Positions 11,693-20,267 of a stretch of 64,000 bases of DNA are shown here, piece after piece; position 1 is the stretch's first letter; each line of letters opens with the position of its first letter. The stretch is taken from assembly GCA_963921795.1 (NCBI GenBank), contig OY997641.1:76461063-76525062 (forward strand), read 5' to 3'. This DNA is from Nannobrachium achirus (lineage: Eukaryota; Chordata; Actinopteri; Myctophiformes; Myctophidae). A model generated the notes under the pieces. That model saw nothing but the letters and a program-made list of their open reading frames with translations, made no database searches and was not told the DNA's origin. The translations under genes were made by a program, and so were the position numbers.

Positions 11693-12405
11693 TGTGTCCT
11701 TCCACCTGGCCCTCCTTGGCCCTTTTCCGCCCTGTCATCTCATTTATTACCTTCCAGGCCTCCCCGTATTGCCTTTCACCTTGCGCCGCCTGCACTCTTC
11801 GCACACTTTCCATCACTTCTTCCCCTTTGATGGTGTCGTAGGTGCTGAAGAGAGACTGTTTGGCTTCGTTCAGTGTCTCGCGACTCTCCTCTGTTGGCTC
11901 ACGCTCAAAGTTGAGTCGTGCTTCCTCCAACCTGCCTCGTGCTGCTACAACCTTCGGGTGTCTGGACCGTGGTGGTGCTCTTACTCTGTTCAGCACTGGC
12001 ACGCACAGTCTGGTCGCCTCCTCGTTCGCTGTGATGAATCTCCCATATTCACGGCTGGGCTCCTCTCCCCTATCCAGCTGCCGAAAGCGCTTCCTGACTT
12101 CCTCCGTGTACCTGGTTTGGAGGCCCGGATTGGTCGTGAATGCCTTCCAGTCATGCCGAATCTTGGGGCTTGGCTTTGGGACCCTGAGGCTCAGTCGCAC
12201 CCTCATGGAGACCACACGGTGATCAGAGCCTACAGAGCTGAACGTGCTGTATGGCTCAGCGTTCAGGATGGAATTCCTCCACTTTAGCCTCACTAGGATA
12301 TAGTCCAACTGATATAGCCTAGGTAGCTCTCCAGGCCTCGAGGCTCGGTCTCGGAAGGTCCATCTCTTCCCTGTTTTCTTCCTGAACATGGTGTTTGCTG
12401 CCAGG
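11693..12405 (-). pseudogene. LINE endonuclease C-terminus and linker (inverted part)
   Basis: Read on the minus strand, this segment contains FLAANTMFRKK, LDYILVRLKWRNS and YSTFSSVGSDHRVVSMRVRL, matching the C-terminal part of an apurinic-like endonuclease domain (the SDHR block near the active site), followed by a charged linker ending EGQVEGH. It is the 5' half of the retained LINE ORF and reads open to the junction. The frame then runs into satellite DNA, so the minus-strand frame beyond 11693 is not LINE protein. The N-terminal part of the endonuclease is absent. Confidence 0.85.
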
Positions 12406-12410
12406 AAGGA

Positions 12411-14045
12411 CACAGCCCAGAGGAGAGGGTGGCAACATGGTTCGACCACTTCCAGAGGCTCCTGGGAACATCAGTGGAAGAGGGAGAGGAGGAAAATATA
12501 CCGACAGTCCTCCAGGGCCTGAACATCGACGATGGACCCTTCACAACCAGCGAGCTCGCCAGGGCAAAATCCACCCTGAGAGAGGGAAAGAGTGCTGGGC
12601 CGGATGGCATACCCCCAGAGGTCTTGAAGAACTGCGACCTAGACAACCTCATCCTAGACTTTTGCAACAATGCTCTACAGCACAACAAGCAACCTGAAAT
12701 ATGGTCTCTGTCTAACATCATCCCGGTGCCTAAAGCTGGAGACCTCTCAAAGCCAGACAACTACAGAGGCATCAGCCTGACATGTATTACAGCTAAGGTC
12801 TTCAACCGAATGATACTGAACAGGATACGGCATGCCATCGACCCTCACCTGAGAGAAAACCAAAATGGTTTTCGAGAGGAGAGAACAACCGTAGCACAGA
12901 TCCTGGCATTAAGGAGATTAATAGAGGAGGTGAAAAAGGACAACCTAGCAGCTGTACTGTGCTTCATTGACTTCAAAAAGGCTTTTGATTCTATCCACAG
13001 AAGCAAGATGGTGAAGATCCTTGAGGCCTACAATGTCCCTCCCAACATTCTCCGGGCTATCGAGACCATGTACGCAAAAACAAGGGCCAAAGTGGTGACC
13101 CCAGATGGCAGCAGTGAGGTGTTTGACATCCGAGCGGGTGTAATGCAAGGAGACACCCTAGCCCCCTACCTCTTCATCATAGTTCTAGATTATGCGCTCA
13201 GGAAAGCCATAGGGGGACGAGAACAAGAGCTTGGCTTCACGCTAACACCAAGGAGGTCAAGGCGGCATCCCGCAGTAGTTCTGACAGACCTGGACTATGC
13301 GGACGACATCAGCCTGCTCTCCGACAGCATGGAACAAGCACAAGAACTCCTGAACAGGGTGGAGATAGAGTGTGCCAAAGTTGGTCTCAGGCTAAATGCT
13401 AAGAAAACTGAGGTTATCACCTATAACCTACCTGATCACTCACCTCTGACAACAACAGAAGGAGCTGTGTTGAAGGAAGTCAAGGACTTCAAGTACCTGG
13501 GCGCATGGGTCGACTCAACTGAGAAAGACCTTAAAGTAAGGAAGGCACTCGCTTGGAGGGCCCTGAACGGCATGAACAGTGTATGGAACTCTAACCTCCC
13601 CCGCCAAATCAAACTTAGCTTCTTCTTTGCAACGGTGGAGTCTGTTCTCCTCTATGGCAGTGAATGCTGGACCCTGAAGCCAACCCTGCAGAAGTCTCTA
13701 GACGGGTGCTACACTAGAATGTTGCGTGCAGTACTCAACATCAACAGGAGTGCACATGTTACAAACAGGAGCCTGTATGAGGGAATACCAAAGGTAAGCG
13801 AGAAAATTGCCACCAGAAGAATGAGACTAGCAGGACACTGCCAAAGACACCAGGAGCTTCCAGCCAGCAAATTGGTACTGTGGGAGCCAACACATGGGCA
13901 CCGGTCGCGAGGACGTCCCACAAAAACATACGTGGACGTACTCAAGGAAGACGTAGGGACACAGAACACCAATGAGCTGGCCAGATGTATGGAGAACCGA
14001 GATGACTGGAAACAACGATGGAGGGCTCGTCTGAGGACGACCTAG
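12411..14045 (+). pseudogene. LINE reverse transcriptase, intact frame but 5'-disconnected
   Basis: Open from HSPEERVATWFDHF at 12411 to the stop at 14043-14045. Counting from the internal ATG at 12429 (538 codons): GPDGIPPEVL near residues 57-66, FIDFKKAFDSIH near 179-190 (motif A), AGVMQGDTLAP near 236-246 (motif B) and the catalytic LDYADD ending at residue 293 (motif C), followed by thumb and C-terminal regions. All RT motifs are intact and no frameshift is seen, so the copy is fairly young. It has no natural start because the 5' half is inverted, so it is a dead copy. The clade is not certain; motif spacing and the short 3' end suggest an RTE-like element. Confidence 0.88.
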
Positions 14046-14061
14046 ATAGACTTCCTGTTAC

Positions 14062-14457
14062 AGAGGGGGAGGGGCTTAATCAATTACAGCTCATCCCTAT
14101 TGGCCGGAAACAGACCAAAGTTGTGTGTGCATTTTAAAGTTTAAGTGACGTTGCTAGGCAAAAGTATGTCAGAGTAATGTGGGGCCAAAGTTTCTTTTTT
14201 TTTTTTTTCCCATTCAAAGTCAATGGGGGTTTTTGAGCTTAGTTTTTTACGTTGCCATGGCAACGCGGATCGGAAAGAAAAGTAATAGCACCCCATTACC
14301 GACCGAGCCACATGTTTTGATGTATATATTGCGGGGTCAGCGTAAATTGTGCGGCAGTTATTACATGCTGAAATTTGTGGCGACGTTACTTACGGATATA
14401 ACTAAGTATGGCGGATTACAATAAGTGTTTTTCCATTGCATTGCATGGCAGGCACAC
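14062..14457. other. Noncoding; right flank of a possible TTAA element
   Basis: Unique sequence with a T-run (14192-14209) and GTTGCCATGGCAAC (a 14-bp perfect palindrome at about 14251-14264). It ends GCAGGCACAC followed by TTAA (14458-14461), which mirrors TTAA plus GTGTGCCTGC at 4366-4379. No gene seen. Confidence 0.4.
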
Positions 14458-14611
14458 TTAATGAATATCATTCATAAAAGATAACATCTATTAACTGTAT
14501 TAACTATTAATCTATTAACCCTGTTTTGGCGCTGAGGCCAACCCTCCAATATCACCTACCTTAAAAACTCTGATGACACTGCCATTCTCTGACTGCTTCA
14601 TGACAATAACT

Positions 14612-15240
14612 CTATTTAGTCGGGGGGCCGAAGCTGATATTGAGACATATGCAGCTATCTCGGGGTAGAAGTTGCCAACCTATTCAGAACTAATCTTTAA
14701 CCCCTTGTGATGGGTTCTAACCTGGTTGGCATCTCTGAAAATGATTTTTAGTTCATTTTATCACTGTATACTTAAAAGTGGTCAAATCGGATTTTGCTGC
14801 TATAACGTTGAGCTGATTTGCTAATGTAATTGTACTTCTAATGTGGTAATGTAATGAAAATACAGGTAGCAAAGCTAATATTAGTTGATGCTGGCTAAAG
14901 TGATGATGACTATTTTTTGGAGGGGTGGGATGGAGGATATGGCTGATTATGTGTGTGCAGTCACACCTGGTTGTCAAGGAGCCAAATCTGATATTGACTT
15001 GACCTAAGATAACACCTCTGGGTAAAAGCACACAACCTATTAAGTATTAATGTTTAAACCCTTGTCATGTATTCTAGCCTGGTTGTAATCTCACAAATCA
15101 GTACTGACAAGTTATTTTAAGTTTGCTGCCATAATGTTGAGTAAGTTGCATTATGTAAATGTACTACTAATGTGGTAATGCAATGAAAATGCAGGTAGCA
15201 AAGCTCATATTAGTTGATGCTGGCAAGAGTAATGATTATT
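14612..15240. repeat. Diverged tandem duplication, period about 330 bp
   Basis: Two copies share, in order, GAAGCTGATATTGA / AATCTGATATTGA, AACCCCTTGTGATG / AACCCTTGTCATGT, and AATGTGGTAATGTAATGAAA / AATGTGGTAATGCAATGAAA followed by AGGTAGCAAAGCT. Nothing coding is apparent. Confidence 0.65.
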
Positions 15241-15344
15241 ACTAGTAAGACGCCTCAGCGCGACATGCAACCTCACCCTTTAGGGTGAGGTTGCTCCATT
15301 TCTTATCCATCTGGCCAGTGATGTATATCGGACCATTTACCCCA
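15241..15344 (-). mobile_element. Helitron-like 3' terminus with perfect hairpin
   Basis: On the minus strand the sequence ends CGTCTTACTAG followed by T. About 25 bases inside is a perfect 12-bp stem (GCAACCTCACCC at 15267-15278, loop TTTA, complement at 15283-15294). The next part, with GGCCAGTGATGTATATCGGACC, matches 62880-62901. The terminus resembles 46906 and 62843, so three related ends occur in the window. Confidence 0.55.
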
Positions 15345-15625
15345 TATGAAGACCGTTTGTCGCACAGACTCGTGGGTGGCATCAAATGACTTGCTTAAGA
15401 GTCCTTAACCTTAATTGGGGCCTATTTGGCCAAACAGGAAGTGCCCCTCACCAAACAGGAAGTGACCCTATATCTCATGAACCGTTTGTCGTACAGACTC
15501 GTGGGTGGCGTCAAATGACTTGATTAAGAGTCCTTAACCTTAATTGGGGCCTATTTGGCCAAACAGGAAGTGCCCCTCACCAAACAGGAAGTGACCCTAT
15601 ATCTCATCAACCGTTTGGCTACGGT
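15345..15625 (-). repeat. 129-bp minisatellite, inverted, about two units
   Basis: This is the reverse complement of the 4500-6019 repeat (AACCGTTTGTCGTACAGACT, AAACAGGAAGTGCCCCT), again with a 129-bp period. It lies just inside the Helitron-like end at 15241. Confidence 0.95.
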
Positions 15626-16185
15626 CACACAGTCGGCTCTTTGGCTCCTAACTCCCATCCAGCCCCATGTTAAGGGGAAAAAAGGACATGACGTATTGCG
15701 CGCCGCCGGGGACGCGTCGGAGGCGTTTCCGGCCGAGCGTTTCCGGCCACGAGCTGGGGGTTCATGGTTCAGCACTGCTCTACTATCACCCGGCAGTGAT
15801 GCTCACTATCCAATGAGACAGAACGTCCTGTGGAGCTGGTTTTTACCTTGTAGTTTTCTTTCATCACCCAGCTCTCCAAATACAGAGGGAATGTATGGAA
15901 AATAACTCAAAACAAACGGCCAGACAAATGCATGAGTGTTTCAATAAATGTAAACATCCTTATTGTTGTTGAATTGCCAGACCAGGTCCATTTTGGTTCC
16001 ATGTGTACACTCTCAGAGTTACATACACGTAAGGGTCCATTTGGTTCCTAGGCCTGGGACCCCCTGGAACTCCCACAAGGACCCCTGGGGGTCCCCGGAC
16101 CCTACTTTGAGAACCAACGGTCTTAGAATACCCTCCGCATAGCAAAGAGGTAAATAATCATCATAAAAAGTATAGGTAGCCATTT
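15626..16185. other. No gene recognised
   Basis: Unique sequence with a short CpG-rich patch (15690-15760). The block 16040-16125, GGACCCCTGGGGGTCCC then CCCTACTTTGAGAACCA, resembles the end of an interspersed repeat. No convincing exon. Confidence 0.4.
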
Positions 16186-16209
16186 TTGTGAAGCGTTCTT
16201 CATTTTTGA

Positions 16210-16545
16210 TCTATTTAGGTGGAAAAATGGAAAAGGTGAGAAAAAATTTAGCTTTTTCCACAATGAAGCTCTCCCCACACACAGGAGAACACTTTAATTG
16301 TGCGCTGGGTCGAATAAAGAAAAAAAAGGAGGAAGGCCCTTTAGTTGTACGGTGGGAAAAAAAACATAAAAATGAAGCTTTTCCCAGAAAGGAGGAAGAC
16401 CCTTTAGTTGTATGGTGGAAAAAAGTTTTAAAAATGAAGGTTTTTCCACAAATGAGGAAGACCCTTTAGTTGTAGGGTGGAAAACTATCTTAAAAATTAA
16501 GCTTTTTCCACAAAGGAGGAAGACCCTTTAGTTGTATGCATATAC
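16210..16545. repeat. About 67-bp tandem repeat
   Basis: Four to five units contain AGGAAGACCCTTTAGTTGTA, GGTGGAAAA and AAGCTTTTTCCACAAA. The last unit runs directly into the U6-like sequence. Confidence 0.8.
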
Positions 16546-16553
16546 AACACAAT

Positions 16554-16556
16554 GTG

Positions 16557-16589
<33 letters not shown>

Positions 16590-16602
16590 GGCGCCTGCGC
16601 AA
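16554..16602 (+). pseudogene. U6 snRNA-derived sequence
   Basis: Forty-nine bases match the U6 core, including AAAATTGGAACGATACAGAG and AAGATTAGCATGG followed by CCTGCGCAA. U6 is the catalytic snRNA of the spliceosome. The 5' stem-loop is absent and the match stops after GCGCAA. A short U6-3'-like string, CGTGGCGTTCCAT, appears at about 16789, after some 190 bp of GC-rich DNA. No TATA or proximal element is seen at the expected spacing upstream. Most likely a retroposed or rearranged pseudogene. Confidence 0.75.
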
Positions 16603-16870
16603 AAGACCCCGCCCGTTCTTTGAGGTTTGGCCCCCCCGGCCCTGGCGCCTCGCCTTTTCCGGGCCCCGGAGGCCCTTCCCCCGGGGTCCGGAAAACGCCG
16701 GCCGCGTCCGCCGGCGCCTCCCCGTCCGCCCGGCAGAGGGCCCTTTGCCCGGAATTTGGAACGCGCCGCGTCGCGGTCCAATTCTCCCCGTGGCGTTCCA
16801 TTTCCGCCCGAGCCCGCCTCCGCGCCCGGGTGGGCCGGACGGCCTGGACTCAAGCGCCCAGCATGCAACT
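16603..16870. other. GC-rich, CpG-rich block
   Basis: Very GC-rich sequence with inverted segments (GGGCCCCGGAGGCCC, TTTTCCGGGCC against GGTCCGGAAAA). All six frames are open only because stop codons are rare in such DNA. It may be a CpG island for the exon at 17061 or foreign sequence inserted in the U6 copy. Confidence 0.5.
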
Positions 16871-17060
16871 GTGCACACACAGGAGAAACATTGTAATTGT
16901 ACGCAGCTATCTGTCTTGACACCTTGGACGACTTGCTACTGTATACGCCCTGCTCATGAATGCGGGTGGGGGAGGGACCCCATTCTGAGGCCTTAAAAGT
17001 GAAGACAAACTGTGTCTGAGCTCATCCAACAACAGACTGAGCAGGAGCTGTAATTTCAAC

Positions 17061-17094
17061 ATGGATCAGAAGAACACAGAGGTTCCGGTACACA
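17061..17094 (+). CDS. Possible small three-exon gene, exon 1
   Basis: ATG at 17061 after CAAC encodes MDQKNTEVPVH plus one base and ends ACA|GTAAGT, a strong donor. CCTTAAAAG near 16991 is a possible TATA-like box about 60 bases upstream of the ATG, behind the CpG-rich block. Phase 1 agrees with exon 2 at 17220. I do not recognise the product. Support is phase agreement, splice signals and promoter-like context only. Confidence 0.35.
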
Positions 17095-17111
17095 GTAAGT
17101 GTCTAGACATT

Positions 17112-17172
17112 GTGAGACTAAAGGTCGGCGGTTCCGATCCCAGCTCCTTCTGTCTACATGTCGAAGTGTAGC
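17112..17172 (+). repeat. tRNA-derived SINE fragment
   Basis: AAGGTCGGCGGTTCCGATCC is a pol III B-box (GGTTCGAATCC-like, with one inserted base) followed by CAGCTCCTTCTGTCTACATG and TCGAAGTGT, the pattern of a common fish tRNA-SINE head. It lies in intron 1 of the possible gene at 17061. Confidence 0.6.
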
Positions 17173-17219
17173 AGATGAAGTGTCTATCAATAATGTTATA
17201 AATGTCTATCTTCCTCCAG

Positions 17220-17273
17220 CTTTTCCTGTGAGGACAAGAGCCTGCTTCGTATTGTTGAGGAGAATAAATGCAG
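17220..17273 (+). CDS. Possible small three-exon gene, exon 2
   Basis: Fifty-four bases lie between TTCCTCCAG and GCAG|GTCAGT. In the phase set by exon 1 it reads TFPVRTRACFVLLRRINA without a stop. It leaves after one base, matching exon 3 at 17767. Function unknown. Confidence 0.33.
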
Positions 17274-17766
17274 GTCAGTGTCATCTTAAGTTATAATATA
17301 TGCATACACACAGACTGACTCCTTTGCTCCTGAATAAGCCAAAATGTTTTCATTTAAGTCATTGATTCTGGACTTCCTTTGCTCAAAATAAAAAGCATTA
17401 CCTTCATGTGAGACTCTAAACACAGTATTTGAGTTTCACAGGCCAAATAACTGTTACTTTTTGGCTTTTTTTAAATGATAAAACATGGGCATTAAATGAA
17501 ATGGTGTGAAGTTGCACTATAGACACTGCACTGTAGTCTTTCTTGGTCACATGGGCAGCGAATGCCCCTCTCTGTGGGGCATACTTTCTCAAGTATCTAT
17601 TTTTAATGAGCCTAAAACCATAACAATTATCTGCTGTATTTATTGATTAAAAACACATGGGGCTTATGAGTATATGAATTCATATTGAACTCGGAAAACA
17701 TTGGAAAAAGTATATGTTTTTATAGATTTTGGCTTCATGTTATCTTATTCTCATCTCTCTATGCAG

Positions 17767-17915
17767 CTTCTTCCATCTATCTGCCTCCTGCCACACTGCT
17801 TCACCCTGACCCAGCTCCTTCCAGCTCTACAGTGCCTTCTCCATCTCCTCACCCTGACCCTTCAGTATCGCCTGATTATGGATCCCACTGGGAAAGATGG
17901 ATGGAAACGGCATAG
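17767..17915 (+). CDS. Possible small three-exon gene, exon 3 running into a transposon
   Basis: The exon begins after CTATGCAG. In phase it encodes SSIYLPPATLLHPD and a Pro/Ser-rich SPSPHPDPSVSPDYG segment, and stops at TAG 17913-17915. From 17863 the sequence is the terminal inverted repeat of an element (17863-18275), so the last residues and the stop come from that element. The joined frame is 78 codons. The original gene may have been longer and truncated by the insertion. No family recognised. Confidence 0.33.
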
Positions 17916-18275
17916 AGCGCTCGTTTTCAGTTATTGTCCACGACATTGCAAGCGGCGCGAAGGCCAGCGGACCTTGGTCCTGCTCTTCGCGCCCGAGCGC
18001 CGCAGGCGCGAGTGCCCGCGAAGAGCGGGCCAGGGCCGGCCGCGCGAGTTACGAAGCCGTGGTGAATGCAATCGTTATATTTATGCCCAGGCCGTAAGGC
18101 CTGGGCAAGTGCACGATAAACGCAATGATAATTGGGTTTTGGTGCACCTCGCGCGGTCCAAGTGACTACAACGGAGCGCTCCCTACGTCCGGTTCAGCCA
18201 ATCACAAGCTTCAAAAATGAGTCCGGGGCGTGTTTATCCATATTTCCCAGTGGGATTCATAATCACGCCACACTG
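17863..18275. mobile_element. TIR element of about 413 bp
   Basis: The left end CAGTATCGCCTGATTATG and the right end, read reversed, CAGTGTGGCGTGATTATG continue in parallel through ATCCCACTGGGAAA for about 40 bp, with few mismatches. No clear target duplication. A strong palindrome of CCAGGCCGTAAGGCCTGG type lies at 18088-18109. No transposase, so non-autonomous. Confidence 0.65.
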
Positions 18276-18615
18276 ACAGAACGTTGGTGAGCGCGATGCG
18301 ATTGGCTGTTAGGGATTTGTAGTTTTGTCGTGGACGTAGACGGAACGAAATGAATCAGGGAGAAAACTACATTTCGGCGCAAGCGAAGTAATGGTCCGTG
18401 TGGAAACGTAGCCCCACGGTGGCTTATGTAATGCAACAAGCACCGAAGACTAAACAAAAATGTCACGCAATGTCTACCTTGTTGTTAATGAATTAAGGAG
18501 CATTATTTTTTGACTTGACTTGACTTTCTCACGAACCAACAAGGAAAAAGGTCATTGCCTTCCTTGGCTTCCACGAGCGTCTAGCAGATTACCAAGCGTG
18601 TCTAGGAAGGGAGCG
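18276..18615. other. No gene recognised
   Basis: Mixed, partly CpG-rich sequence without open frames of note; probably old transposon debris. Confidence 0.3.
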
Positions 18616-18639
18616 CTCGTGTTATGGTTAGATGTCACA

Positions 18640-18857
18640 GTTATTGTCCACGACATTCAGTTATTGTCCACGACATTCAGTTATTGTCCACGACATTGCA
18701 AGCGGCGTGAAGGCCAGCGGTCCTTGGTCCTGCTCTTCCCGCCCGAGCGCCGCAGGCGCGAGTGCCCGCGAAGTTACGAAGCCGTGGTGAATGCAATCGT
18801 TATATTTATGCCCAGGCCGTAAGGCCTGGGCAAGCGCACGATAAACGCAATGATAAT
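18640..18857. repeat. Second copy of the interior of the 17863 element
   Basis: CAGTTATTGTCCACGACATT is present three times in tandem (18639-18698), followed by the same GCAAGCGGCG...GCACGATAAACGCAATGAT interior seen at 17929-18132, with a 24-bp deletion relative to that copy. TIRs are not visible here. Confidence 0.8.
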
Positions 18858-19690
18858 GTGCTCTTATTAAAGAGCACAATGCCGGCCAACATTTATACAA
18901 TACCGGCCAAGATTCACAATGCGTTGTGACTTTATTAAGCACTTTGTTTGTGAAATTTGAATGTTTGTGTAGTTTGTAGACGCTGTTCAATTCGCGTCCT
19001 CCAGCCGAGGTGAATCCTCATCCATGACGGTCGGTCGTACGTCATGGTATCACTGATATCAGCGACCGTCACGTTTCAGGGCTAGGCTTCCACTTACCAT
19101 AAGAGCGACCCTCCCTCAACACAGCCGGTGCAGAAAAGCAATTTTAAAGCCGAAAACATCCGCGCTGAAACTCCGCTATTCCATCAAGTTATGGTTGTTG
19201 TTATCACTGTGACGAGGTTGATTGTTTGATCATCAGCCATGTGTGAGTGTAGAAGTGTCAGATGGGTTCTGATTCTGAATCTTTCATGTGCCGCCCATCA
19301 GTCTCTCTCCACTGGCAGAGCTGGGTTACAGTCACAGTGACAGGAGGACCGAGCAGCATCTCTCACGTTCCATTGGCTAGAGTCCAATCAATGTCATACA
19401 ACATTTATTACACGTTTTTACACGTTACACATTGTTTTTATCGCTCTGATCTTTGGACACTGCACTATTAGGTTGTGTTAGTATTCTTTTTTTTTTTTTG
19501 CTTTTTTTTCTGCTTGTGTTTGACATGATGTTGAGATACTTGTTGCACTAACTAGCATTGACTGTTATGGTCACTTTGATTTGGGCTCTGTATTAGATAG
19601 TTGTGCTTTAGGTTATGCTTTAGGACACTTTATGTATATATATTTATATATATTATTTATATATTATTTGTTCCCTTTGATGGCAAATAT
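18858..19690. other. No gene recognised
   Basis: Unique sequence with GACGGTCGG and GTATCACTGATATCAG dyads around 19020-19070, a T-run near 19485 and AT-rich sequence at 19630-19670. No exon could be supported. Confidence 0.3.
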
Positions 19691-19714
19691 TGCGGCATAT
19701 CGTCAAATATTGCG

Positions 19715-20267
19715 GCATGGTCATGCTGGACCTCCAGAAGGCATTTGACACCGTTGATCATTCTATTCTGATTGATAAACTCAAAGCTATTGGTCTTGAA
19801 AGCTATAGGATGGACTCAAAGGACTCAAAGCTATAGGATGTATCCTTGAAGCTAATCTTTCCAGCGAAAAGATGACTTATAAAGTAATAAATAAAATCAA
19901 CCAACAAACTCGTTTCCTACAGAGGATCGCCCCAATGGTCAATTTCAACACACTGAAGACCATAGCTGGTGCAATAATCCAGCCCCTCTTTGACTACGGA
20001 GTCCACGTATGGTATCGTGACGCCCCACAAGCCCTAAAAACTAAACTCCAAACAGCCCAAAATAAACTAATTAGGGTCCTGCTTAACCTTCCCTATCAGA
20101 CTCACCTCACCGCTACTCACCAGTTAAGAGTGGGGTGGCTCAGAGTAGATGAGAGAGTACAGCAACTTGCAATGGGCCTGGTGTACAAGATACACTACAC
20201 CACTATGATACCCAAGTACCTGTCAAAATACGAGAGACAAACAAAGCCCGATCCTGCAGCAACCTAA
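19715..20267 (+). pseudogene. LINE reverse transcriptase fragment (CR1/L2-like)
   Basis: The first part reads VMLDLQKAFDTVDHSILIDK (RT motif A), then jumps to a C-terminal part with TYKVINKINQQTRFLQRI, PLFDYGVHVWYRD and LSKYERQTKPDPAAT. The palm and YXDD catalytic segment are missing, so the copy is deleted internally and dead. The arrangement is typical of CR1/L2-type LINEs in fish. The last codons, KPDPAAT plus stop, are identical to a short frame inside every complete 2.2-kb satellite unit (for example 21411-21432), which links the satellite's origin to this LINE end. Confidence 0.75.

Larger units (their letters stand above)
11693..14049 (+). mobile_element. 5'-truncated, 5'-inverted LINE copy
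   Basis: The insertion is bounded by an 11-bp target duplication ACTTCCTGTTA (11682-11692 and 14050-14060). Its first part (11693 to about 12405) lies on the minus strand and its second part (about 12405-14049) on the plus strand. Read as LINE sense, the two parts are consecutive and share about ten bases (GGAAGGACAC) at the breakpoint. This is the product expected from twin priming during target-primed reverse transcription. There is no poly(A); the 3' end is CTAGATAG just after the stop, a very short 3' UTR as in RTE-like elements. Confidence 0.9.

Noticed and set aside
12945-13972. Minus-strand frames opposite the LINE RT
   Set aside because: They are shadows of a clear RT frame.
16528-16996. 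Several overlapping 70-150-codon frames on both strands
   Set aside because: The DNA is extremely GC-rich, so stops are rare in every frame; no splice or domain evidence.
17861-18280. CGCC as a 4-bp target duplication of the TIR element
   Set aside because: The inverted similarity continues past it to CAGT/ACTG, so CGCC is more likely part of the TIR.
19262-19471. 69-codon frame as a host exon
   Set aside because: No splice sites in suitable phase and no recognisable domain.
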